This document shows positions 18,165 through 25,029 of a DNA stretch of 64,000 bases, piece after piece. The stretch is from JAOAPY01 sp038237475. GTDB lineage: Bacteria > Acidobacteriota > Blastocatellia > Pyrinomonadales > Pyrinomonadaceae. Numbering within the stretch: the first letter of the stretch is position 1; every line of letters starts with the position of its first letter. The position numbers and the translations under genes were made by a program. The notes under the pieces were generated by a model, which did no database searches, was not told where the DNA came from, and was given only the letters and a program-made list of their open reading frames with translations. The stretch covers positions 26,436 through 90,435 of the forward strand of contig JBBRYS010000016.1 in assembly GCA_038237475.1 (NCBI GenBank), read 5' to 3'.

Positions 18165-18476
18165 TTACTCTGCGGTAGCTGGTGCTTCTTCAGTCGCCGC
18201 GGTGCTCTCTTCCTGACCCTGCAGTTCTTTGCCGGGCTTAAAGCGAATAGTCTTGCCTGAGGGGATTGCCACTTCTTCGCCGGTGCGGGGATTACGTCCG
18301 ACGCCGCGTTTGCGTGGCTTGACCACAAAGACTCCAAAGCCCCGCAGTTCAATCCGCTCGCCGCGCGTAAGCGCTTCTTTCATCGAGTGAAAGAGTGCGT
18401 CTACTGCCTGTTCTGCCTTCATCTTTGGTACACCGGTGCGGTCAGCGACGCGGTTAATAATGTCTAATTTGATCAC
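18165..18476 (-). CDS. HU/IHF family DNA-binding protein
   Basis: About 103 residues starting at GTG 18476, chosen because a strong GGAGG lies 8 bases upstream; the ORF extends to 18506. The HU fold is clear: KLDIINRVADRTG, ELRGFGVFVVKPRK and GRNPRTGEEVAIP with the conserved Pro on the DNA-inserting arm. HU proteins bend and compact DNA. The C-terminus carries an acidic Glu/Ala/Thr tail (EESTAATEEAPATAE) absent from classic HU. An excellent promoter sits upstream and an IS1-like element is inserted just beyond it. Confidence 0.92.
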   Translation of the reverse strand: MIKLDIINRVADRTGVPKMKAEQAVDALFHSMKEALTRGERIELRGFGVFVVKPRKRGVGRNPRTGEEVAIPSGKTIRFKPGKELQGQEESTAATEEAPATAE

Positions 18477-18534
18477 TCTTTCAGCCTCCGGGAATTTTTC
18501 TTCCACTATCGAGCTGGGCGTATCGTCGGGGCCG

Positions 18535-18564
18535 ATGATAGAGAGCCGCAGTAAAAGCTGTCAA
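18535..18564 (-). promoter_or_regulatory. Sigma-70-type promoter of the HU-family gene
   Basis: On the minus strand a perfect -35 (TTGACA) is followed by 18 bases and a -10 TATCAT (5 of 6 matches), about 60 bases before the GTG start. The left end of the IS1-like element lies 15 bases upstream of the -35, so the core promoter is intact. Confidence 0.7.
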
Positions 18565-18571
18565 GGAATGT

Positions 18572-18579
18572 ATCCTGTT
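18572..18579. repeat. Left target-site duplication of the IS1-like element
   Basis: ATCCTGTT directly abuts the left inverted repeat and is matched exactly at 20945-20952. An 8-bp duplication is within the range for IS1-family elements. Confidence 0.88.
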
Positions 18580-18636
18580 GGTAGTGGCCTAATTTGGATT
18601 CCAATAATCATCCTTTTTGCTTCCTGCCTTTTCTTC

Positions 18637-19491
18637 CTAGTCAAAGGAGTTGTGTATTCGGTAAAGCTTCAGAGTCGCGACACGCGGATCGATGTTAACG
18701 AAACAAAACTTTGTAGTGTGGAAATCACCGAAAACGTCGAAATAGGTAATTTTTCCCCATACGTACAACCGATGGACAGTAAGGTAGGTGAAGCGCTCGA
18801 CCTCGCTCACAAATTCTTTGGATTCCAGCGATATTACGAGCGGTTCAGCGCCGCGCCACAAGACAGCCTGACTAGTAAGATCATCGAGCTGGGCGTAATC
18901 AAGAGCCGATTCCTTTGGGGGCTTGTCCGAATATGCTCTATACGCCTTTACGTTCACATCTCTCGCGGGAGTGGCACCAGTGTTTCCAATCAATATTGTA
19001 ATGGCGGCTTTTGGGACAGCGAGCGGCGGGTTGCCCAGAATGGGATTCAGTACTGCGACATACGCCCTCTGGCTAACTTTCATGCTTTGATCACTCAGTA
19101 TGCGCTGCGCTATTGTTTCCTGCAGTTGCAGCTCCATCTGTTCAATTACGCTATCGGTTCGCCCCAAGCTGCGCTCCATGACATTCCATTGAGCATTCAT
19201 GTAGTCACGCTGCGACCAATAGAGTCCAACTTGAGCAATGGCTACCGCTATCAAAAAGAGAGCGAAGCAGCCCTCCGTAATGAATTTGATCGGATCGACA
19301 ATTTCGGCGAATGTCGAACTAGCCCAAACAAGCCAGGCGAAACCGCCAACGGCAACAACACCGCCAACCCCGAAGATCAGGTTAGCCGGCCATCTGCGCG
19401 GCTTGTAAATCTCCACAGGCTGCGCCTTGGGCTCTTTATGGCGCTTTTGCACTTTTTGATCGCCGCTGGGTTGTTTTATATCGGTTGCCAT
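18637..19491 (-). CDS. Cargo membrane protein of the IS1-like element
   Basis: About 284 residues from the ATG at 19491. A Lys/Arg-rich N-terminus precedes two hydrophobic helices (ANLIFGVGGVVAVGGFAWLVWA and GCFALFLIAVAIAQVGLYW), then a coiled-coil-like stretch (VMERSLGRTDSVIEQMELQLQ) and a beta-rich C-terminal domain (RAYVAVLNPIL, ITILIGNTGATPARDVNVKAY). Proteins with this layout are frequent hypothetical proteins in environmental bacteria; function unknown. It is divergent from the transposase, with about 80 bases between, and lies wholly inside the element, so it moves with it. Confidence 0.75.
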   Translation of the reverse strand: MATDIKQPSGDQKVQKRHKEPKAQPVEIYKPRRWPANLIFGVGGVVAVGGFAWLVWASSTFAEIVDPIKFITEGCFALFLIAVAIAQVGLYWSQRDYMNAQWNVMERSLGRTDSVIEQMELQLQETIAQRILSDQSMKVSQRAYVAVLNPILGNPPLAVPKAAITILIGNTGATPARDVNVKAYRAYSDKPPKESALDYAQLDDLTSQAVLWRGAEPLVISLESKEFVSEVERFTYLTVHRLYVWGKITYFDVFGDFHTTKFCFVNIDPRVATLKLYRIHNSFD

Positions 19492-19519
19492 GTCAGGCGT
19501 AAGTGTAACACAAAATGTC

Positions 19520-19548
19520 TTGACAGCCAGAACAAACTGTAATACAGT
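19520..19548 (+). promoter_or_regulatory. Putative transposase promoter
   Basis: A perfect -35 TTGACA (19520-19525), a 17-base spacer and a -10 TACAGT (19543-19548, 4 of 6 matches) lie 27 bases before the transposase ATG, which has a GAGGGAGA ribosome site. The same short interval must also hold the promoter of the divergent cargo gene. Confidence 0.6.
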
Positions 19549-19574
19549 ATCTTCCAACGAGGGAGATAAAGCAA

Positions 19575-20405
19575 ATGGCAAACGTCCTACCAAAAGACAA
19601 GCAAATAGCGATAATCGGCGCGTTAGCTGAAGGCTCTAGCATGCACGCGATTTCGCGCATGACTGGCGTTCACCGCGACACGATTTGTCGGCTAGGTGTT
19701 CGCGTCGGCAAGGGCTGCGCTGCGCTTCTGGACGCGAAGATGCGCGATCTAACCTGTCGCTATCTACAACTTGACGAAATTTGGGGATTCATCGGTAAGA
19801 AGGAAAAGCACCTTGCGATTGATGATGATCCGACCAAAGGCGATGTTTGGACGTTCTGCGCGATTGACTCCGAAACCAAGATTGTTCCCGCATTCAAAGT
19901 TGGCAAGCGCGACCACAAAACCGCTAACGCTTTCTTAACTGACATAGCCTCCCGCCTTAACACGCGTCCACAGATTTCAACCGATGGGCTTCGCACCTAC
20001 ATCGAAGCCGTAGAGAACGCTTTCGGGATGGACGTTGACTATGGAATGATCATCAAGAGCTACGGCACAGACAAGGGCGAGCATCATCAAGAGCGTCGCT
20101 ACAGTGCGCCGGAAATCGTATTCAGCGAGAAGCGTCATATTGTTGGCCGTCCTGATATGGACTTGGTTTCGACTAGCCACATTGAGCGATTGAACGGAAC
20201 TACTCGCCTTCACATGCGCCGATTAACGCGCCTCACTTACGCATTCAGCAAGAAGCTGGAAAACTTTGAAGCCGCAGTTGCCCTGCACTTTGCCTATTAC
20301 AATTTCGTGAGACGGCATGGATCGCTCCGAATGACTCCGGCGATGTTTGCGGGAATTGAGAAAGACTTTTGGACGGTGGACAATCTAATCGAGGCGGTAT
20401 CGTGA
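19575..20405 (+). CDS. IS1-family-like DDE transposase, single ORF
   Basis: A 276-residue transposase. Residues 8-42 form a helix-turn-helix (GALAEGSSMHAISRMTGVHR) for end binding. The catalytic triad is read as D67 (LDEIWGFIGKK), D137 (STDGLRTY) and E204 (SHIERLNGTTR). The LDE-W-F-GKK block and the late R-H-G-S-L-R tail match IS1-type transposases. Classic IS1 makes its transposase by frameshift from insA-insB; here one frame encodes everything and the N-terminal zinc finger is lacking. The next cargo gene starts at GTG inside its TGA stop. Confidence 0.88.
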   Translation: MANVLPKDKQIAIIGALAEGSSMHAISRMTGVHRDTICRLGVRVGKGCAALLDAKMRDLTCRYLQLDEIWGFIGKKEKHLAIDDDPTKGDVWTFCAIDSETKIVPAFKVGKRDHKTANAFLTDIASRLNTRPQISTDGLRTYIEAVENAFGMDVDYGMIIKSYGTDKGEHHQERRYSAPEIVFSEKRHIVGRPDMDLVSTSHIERLNGTTRLHMRRLTRLTYAFSKKLENFEAAVALHFAYYNFVRRHGSLRMTPAMFAGIEKDFWTVDNLIEAVS

Positions 20406-20716
20406 ATTACATCGAAGAACTAAGAGACGCGATCCGCAAGTTGCATGGCACGGAAGCAACGCACGTTGAAACGGTGCCGGTAGCGGAAACGTTTCAAGGC
20501 CAGACTGTTTGGCAAGGCGACGTTGAGGTGTTCGACCTTGCAGATCATCCGAAGGCCTCTCGCGTGTTCGCGTGGTCACATGAAACCAACGATCCTGACA
20601 ATCCCCGCCAGCACATAACCGTCTTACAGATTCCGCCCGCTACAACGCCACTTAGAGCGGTACAGGTGGCGATTGCTGGCATGTTCAGGGAGGCAGAAGC
20701 CAATGCCGAAAGCTAA
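20402..20716 (+). CDS. Cargo hypothetical protein translationally coupled to the transposase
   Basis: About 104 residues. The GTG start at 20402 overlaps the transposase TGA in a GTGA, implying translational coupling. The core reads TVWQGDVEVFDLADHPKA, FAWSHE, and ITVLQIPPATTPLRAVQVAI, a small alpha-beta protein. I recall similar proteins next to IS1-like transposases in other genomes, but that is memory, not a search. No catalytic motif is visible. It may regulate or assist transposition, or be a passenger. It ends inside the start of the following small gene. Confidence 0.75.
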   Translation: MNYIEELRDAIRKLHGTEATHVETVPVAETFQGQTVWQGDVEVFDLADHPKASRVFAWSHETNDPDNPRQHITVLQIPPATTPLRAVQVAIAGMFREAEANAES

Positions 20717-20894
20717 GAAGATGGGAAGGCCAAAACTTCCGAAAGGTCACGCAAAGGGGCGCATCGTGCCTGTGCGGTTCAGTGAGGCTGAACTAAACGC
20801 AATGGCGAAGTGCGCCGATAAGAGCGAACACAAAACGCTGTCCGCGTGGATTCGTCACACTCTCAGCAAGGCGACTCAAATCTGTCCGTCGTAA
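20703..20894 (+). CDS. Cargo ribbon-helix-helix-like small protein
   Basis: About 63 residues with a GGAGG ribosome site 8 bases before the ATG; the start overlaps the previous gene by 14 bases. The N-terminus is basic and AT-hook-like (KKMGRPKLPKGHAKGR). It then shows a strand plus two helices (IVPVRFSEAELNAMAKCADK, LSAWIRHTL), the pattern of ribbon-helix-helix DNA-binding or mobilisation-type proteins. It may repress the element's genes. Its stop is 33 bases before the right inverted repeat. Confidence 0.7.
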   Translation: MPKAKKMGRPKLPKGHAKGRIVPVRFSEAELNAMAKCADKSEHKTLSAWIRHTLSKATQICPS

Positions 20895-20944
20895 CAATGC
20901 TATGCCACGCTTTCAAGATATGGATTTCAAATTAGGCCACTACC

Positions 20945-20952
20945 ATCCTGTT
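20945..20952. repeat. Right target-site duplication of the IS1-like element
   Basis: Exact copy of ATCCTGTT found at 18572-18579, directly after the right inverted repeat. Confidence 0.88.
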
Positions 20953-20970
20953 TGCATTGATGCGCCACGA

Positions 20971-23628
20971 TTACCTGGCGGGTGTGTTGGCCAAAGCAGC
21001 ATCGCACCGGGCAAGAGATTTCGTAGTCTCTGCGGGTTTATCCTTTAAGTATCCCGGCAGTGTTCCTTCCTGGCTCAGCGCCATCCATACGTCAAGGCTG
21101 CGTTGGTACCAGGATTTTGCTTCGCGCCAGAATCCGGCCTTCTTAGCAGCTGGCGTGCGCGCATCGCTCGCCATCTGGGCATACAAGTCTCCCAAATCGA
21201 ATGACGTCTCACCCAGGCGAGGTCGAAAGCTGGATTCTCCAGGATGGCTGCTCAAATAATTTTCGCGCAGGTTTAAAGCCTGCCGGTAGTTCGCGAGCGC
21301 TTCGGGAAATCTTCCTCCCTGCGCCATAACATTGCCGAGATTGTTATAGGTTTGCGCCAGGTTCATCAGCAATAGTGAATTGGTTGGGTCTTTGGCAAAG
21401 CGTCCCGCAAAAACCGTCAGGGCCCGATTAAAATTTTCGAGGGCGCCGGCATCGTTTCGCAGAATCATCTGCGCCCGGCCAATATTCGAATAACAGTCGG
21501 CCAGGACCACCTGAATCTGCGGATTATTGGGATCTAATTTCTCTCTTTCCTGGGTGAGTAAGAGGGCCTTTTGGTAGTAGCCAAGAGCCTGAGGAGTATC
21601 GGTAGCTTCAATTTCGCCGCCCCACATGCGATAGCCAAGCCCTGCAATAGCGCGCGCTTCAAGGTTGCCCGCGTCACTTGTGATTATTGATTCACAAAGC
21701 TCATTGCTGCGGCGATAGTAGTCCGTTGCGCCTTTTGAGTCCTGATTGGTTTTGCTTGACAGCAGGCTACCGAAATCGCGATAGCTGCGGGCGACCGCCA
21801 ACCGGTAGTTTAGATTGCCCGGTTCGGTGGCGAGCAATTGTTCGCGGACGGTTAGAGACTCGTGGAGGTGTTGCTCGGCGTCGCTCTGTTGACCCATCCT
21901 CCAAAGAGTCTGATACAGTTTTCCATCCAGTCCGGCAATGTCCAGCAGCAGCGCCTTATCCGGGTTCTTAGTCAACAAAGATTTTGAAAGCGCGAGCGCG
22001 TTGCCATAGCTTTTAATAGCGCCGGCACGATCCCCAATGTTGGCTTGACCGGGCGCACCCTGGATATCACCGAGTTTCTGATAGGCTTTGGCCAACTCGT
22101 TTTGCAGACCCGGCTCACTCGCCGCCTCACGCATGAGAACGTCCAGATATTCTGACGCGTCTTTTACCATCTTTTGGCGGACGGCAATGGAGCCATCTAG
22201 TTTTTCGACACCGTCGTTATATTCAAACAGGACTTTGTTGGCCAACTTGCGCACCTGATTAAAGCGAGCCTGTGCCTTGTCGCGCTCACGACGCGCCACG
22301 TGAGCCTCCCAGGCGGTAATCCCGGTGGCCAAACAAAGCGTAAGCGCCACCACAGCAGCCGCAGTGACTACGGCCTTGTTCCTTTGCGCAAACTTTGCCA
22401 ACCGATACGACCAGGTTGCGGGACTGGCGTTGACGGGCAGACCTGACATGTGACGGCGTATGTCTTCAGCGAACTCCTGAACTGATGCGTAACGCCTTGA
22501 CGGCTCTTTGCGCAGAGCCTTGAGAACAATGTTGTCGAGATCGCCGGATAAGCGCCGGCGCAATCTCTCCACTGTGCTGTCGCGCAACTTGCCAATGAAC
22601 TCAGGTGTGTTGTCGATGTCGGCTTCCGTGCCCTCGGCACTCTGCGGTTTCGCCGTGTGCCTGACAGCAATGCTGGGGCGGACAGGTTCATCGCTGAGAA
22701 CAGCCTCGGCAACTTCATCGGCGTTGCTGTGATGTAATTTGTGCGGGTGGTGCCCACTCAGAAGCTCGTAGAGAACTACCCCCAGGCTATAGACGTCAGT
22801 GGCAGTAGTAATCCGCAGGCCGCGCAACTGCTCCGGACTTGCATAAGCCGGGGTCATTAATCGCTGCATGGTTAGCGTGACTTCACGAGACTCGCCGGCC
22901 CAGTTCGGGCTGAGCAGCTTGGCGATGCCAAAGTCGAGCAGCTTGGGAACACCTTCCGGAGTGACCAGAATATTGCCCGGCTTGATATCGCGATGAATCA
23001 CCAGGTTTTGGTGAGCATATTGAAGCGCCGAGCAGACTTCGCGAAACAAATGCAGTCGTTGCGTGGTGGTGAAACGCTGGGCGTCGCAGTACTCATCTAT
23101 GGGCTGGCCATCCACATACTCCATGACGAAGTAAGGCAGGCCGTCACCGGTGCTACCGCCCTCGAGCAGGCGGGCAATATTCGGATGTTCGAGATTGGCG
23201 AGGATTTGCCGCTCCATCATGAAGCGCCGCAGAATCGCATCCGTGTTCATGCCGCGGTTAACGAGCTTAATCGCAACGAGCTTGCGATATTGATCGTCCG
23301 CACGAACCGCCAGAAAGACAGTCCCCATTCCTCCCTGTCCGATCTCTCGAATAATCTCATACGGGCCAATGGGCAGACCGATGCGGCCCTCGCTCTCAAC
23401 GGCAGGCTCTGCTGTGACTGCTTCCGGAACGACTCCGGCGTCGATGACTGCTGGGTTGTTCAGGAAGGGTCCGGCTTCCTCATGCGAGGAAATCAAGTTC
23501 TCGACCCTGGCCTGTAAATCGAGATCTCCGGCGCACGCCTCGTTGAGAAAGCGCTGCCTCTGGTCGGATGGCTCATCCATCGCTGCGTGGAAGAGACTTT
23601 TAAGTTGTAGCCAGGAATCGGCTTTCAT
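20971..23628 (-). CDS. Ser/Thr protein kinase with TPR domain
   Basis: About 885 residues. An N-terminal region (LFHAAMDEPSDQRQRFL) precedes a Hanks-type kinase domain at about 90-380: GQGGMGTVFLA, the VAIK lysine, HRDIKPGNILV and LDFGIAK are intact. A membrane helix (VVTAAAVVALTLCLATGITAW) follows near residue 425, then about 400 residues of TPR-type helices (YQKLGDIQGAPGQ, NLAQTYNNLGNVMAQGGRFPEAL). So a cytoplasmic kinase is joined to a probably periplasmic TPR sensor. The ATG at 23628 is preferred to a GTG at 23655. An ECF sigma gene lies just upstream on the same strand, a common pairing in acidobacteria. Confidence 0.92.
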   Translation of the reverse strand: MKADSWLQLKSLFHAAMDEPSDQRQRFLNEACAGDLDLQARVENLISSHEEAGPFLNNPAVIDAGVVPEAVTAEPAVESEGRIGLPIGPYEIIREIGQGGMGTVFLAVRADDQYRKLVAIKLVNRGMNTDAILRRFMMERQILANLEHPNIARLLEGGSTGDGLPYFVMEYVDGQPIDEYCDAQRFTTTQRLHLFREVCSALQYAHQNLVIHRDIKPGNILVTPEGVPKLLDFGIAKLLSPNWAGESREVTLTMQRLMTPAYASPEQLRGLRITTATDVYSLGVVLYELLSGHHPHKLHHSNADEVAEAVLSDEPVRPSIAVRHTAKPQSAEGTEADIDNTPEFIGKLRDSTVERLRRRLSGDLDNIVLKALRKEPSRRYASVQEFAEDIRRHMSGLPVNASPATWSYRLAKFAQRNKAVVTAAAVVALTLCLATGITAWEAHVARRERDKAQARFNQVRKLANKVLFEYNDGVEKLDGSIAVRQKMVKDASEYLDVLMREAASEPGLQNELAKAYQKLGDIQGAPGQANIGDRAGAIKSYGNALALSKSLLTKNPDKALLLDIAGLDGKLYQTLWRMGQQSDAEQHLHESLTVREQLLATEPGNLNYRLAVARSYRDFGSLLSSKTNQDSKGATDYYRRSNELCESIITSDAGNLEARAIAGLGYRMWGGEIEATDTPQALGYYQKALLLTQEREKLDPNNPQIQVVLADCYSNIGRAQMILRNDAGALENFNRALTVFAGRFAKDPTNSLLLMNLAQTYNNLGNVMAQGGRFPEALANYRQALNLRENYLSSHPGESSFRPRLGETSFDLGDLYAQMASDARTPAAKKAGFWREAKSWYQRSLDVWMALSQEGTLPGYLKDKPAETTKSLARCDAALANTPAR

Positions 23629-23751
23629 TTTATCCGGTTGGCTTCGCCCTTTCACGTTTAAGGGGTGGGCAGTTGTCGCCGTCTCTAGTTAACGAAAGTC
23701 GTGCAGGCAGGACTCCCCACTCAGCTACGCGCAAAGCGTTGATCATTTGGC

Positions 23752-24351
23752 TCAAGCCACAGGAGGTTGAGCTTGCGTTCCAGTTGCGGGCTCAGCTAAC
23801 TGCTGATACAGCCAGGCGCGCGCCATGGTCCACTCACGCTTAACGGTGGCAATGGAAATCTTGGTTACATCGGCGGTTTCTTCAATGGTTAACCCCCCGA
23901 AATAGCGAAGCTCTACAATTCGGCTCTGCTGTGGATCGATAGCCTGCAGTCTGGTCAGCGCCTCATCGAGCGCCAGCATGTTCTGATCGGGTTCCTGAGA
24001 AAGTGTGGGCGCGTCATCAAGCGAAACTTTTTCCTGACTGCCACCACGTTTATCCGCGGTATGACGCCGCGCGCTATCGATCAGGATGCGCCTCATCGCC
24101 TGTGCGGCAACAGCGAAGAAATGGGCCTTGTTCTTCCAATGGGCGTCTTTTTGATCGATGAGCTTGAGATAGGCCTCGTGGACCAGCGCGGTTGTTTGTA
24201 GGGTGTGCCCGGACCGTTCGCGGTACAGAAAGTTGTGAGCCAGGTGGCGCAGTTCGTTATAGATAAGCGGCAGCAGTTCTTCCAGCGCCTCTTGATCGCC
24301 ATCGCCCCAATCAATCAAGAGCTGGTTCACGTGTTCGACGTCAGAGCGCAT
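23752..24351 (-). CDS. ECF-type RNA polymerase sigma factor (TIGR02999-like)
   Basis: A 199-residue sigma-70 family factor. Region 2 spans about residues 25-90 (IYNELRHLAHNFLYRER and HFFAVAAQAMRRILIDSARR) and region 4 lies near 135-185 (RIVELRYFGGLTIEETADVT, ISIATVKREWTMARAWL). This sequence style is the TIGR02999 group, typically paired with Ser/Thr kinases. No anti-sigma gene is present; the kinase downstream on the same strand, about 120 bases away, is the likely partner, perhaps through phosphorylation. A minus-strand TATAAT occurs about 45 bases before the start, with no good -35. Confidence 0.9.
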   Translation of the reverse strand: MRSDVEHVNQLLIDWGDGDQEALEELLPLIYNELRHLAHNFLYRERSGHTLQTTALVHEAYLKLIDQKDAHWKNKAHFFAVAAQAMRRILIDSARRHTADKRGGSQEKVSLDDAPTLSQEPDQNMLALDEALTRLQAIDPQQSRIVELRYFGGLTIEETADVTKISIATVKREWTMARAWLYQQLAEPATGTQAQPPVA

Positions 24352-25029
24352 TACTTTTGGGTGCTGCCTTACTCAGTCATTGAAAGTAGGAAAAGGATTA
24401 TAGGTCATAACTCCCTTTACCGTAACGGTTTTAGGACGAGCGACCTCCATCGCAAACAGGTTAGACGACTGAAAATAGCCCACCGATTCATCGGTGGGAT
24501 CACCGCCAGTTCAAATTACAGTCCGTGAAGCGGACGGATGAATTCAGTCGTCCGCCTTGCGGACCAGAATCCAATGCCCGCCGCTCCGATCCCAGAATCC
24601 ATCCTTGGTAGCCTGCTCATTTCTTTCACCAAAAGTCTCCGCCTGTATTTCTGAGCCGATTTGATGCTGTCTCACGCGTAGTCAGATAGAAGGAAAGAAA
24701 TCGGCTGCGATCGGGACCACATAGGGGATAAGCCCTGAGAGTCAAATTCGTCGGAACGCTCATAGAGTTCGTACTGACGAAGCCGCGCATCTACCGCGCA
24801 ACATGAGTGACGATAAGCCTCATGAGAACCCGGCCGCCGTTCTAGATTTTCCGTCTCACGGAAGCGCTCCGAGTGAACCCCCGGTCGCGCCTCGACGAGC
24901 CGGTGATTCATTCGTTTGCAGTAGATGTTCGCTCAAGGGCGCCCAGTTTTCCGGGATTCCGTCGTCCAACTTCTTCGTTTGCCCAAATGACTACCTGTCC
25001 TTGCAGGTCACTTACTATGGAGTTCGAAA
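24352..25029. other. Intergenic region with palindromic repeats, no clear gene
   Basis: This 678-base gap holds a repeat cluster at 24475-24565 (separate entry) and otherwise unremarkable sequence. A plus-strand frame at 24803-25060 (MSDDKPHENP at its start) could be a small protein, but it overlaps the next gene and has no convincing ribosome site or homology. I see no tRNA or recognised RNA. Confidence 0.5.
24475..24565. repeat. Palindromic repeat cluster 1
   Basis: Contains a stem CCCACCGAT / ATCGGTGGG at 24479-24498 followed by two GTCCG...CGGAC palindromes (about 24521-24536 and 24549-24565). The flank GACGACTGAAAATAGCCC recurs, on the other strand, beside the stem at 29134-29153. It belongs to the same family as the cluster at 28901-29181. 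Confidence 0.8.

Larger units (their letters stand above)
18580..20944 (+). mobile_element. IS1-like element with three cargo genes
   Basis: A complete 2365-bp element. The ends are 17-bp perfect inverted repeats (GGTAGTGGCCTAATTTG at 18580-18596 and its complement at 20928-20944), extending to about 24 bp with two mismatches. The flanks carry an exact 8-bp target duplication, ATCCTGTT, at 18572-18579 and 20945-20952. Inside are a single-ORF IS1-type transposase, two short genes overlapping behind it, and a divergent membrane-protein gene. Perfect flanks suggest recent insertion. It landed 18 bases past the stop of a kinase gene and just upstream of the HU promoter. Confidence 0.9.
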
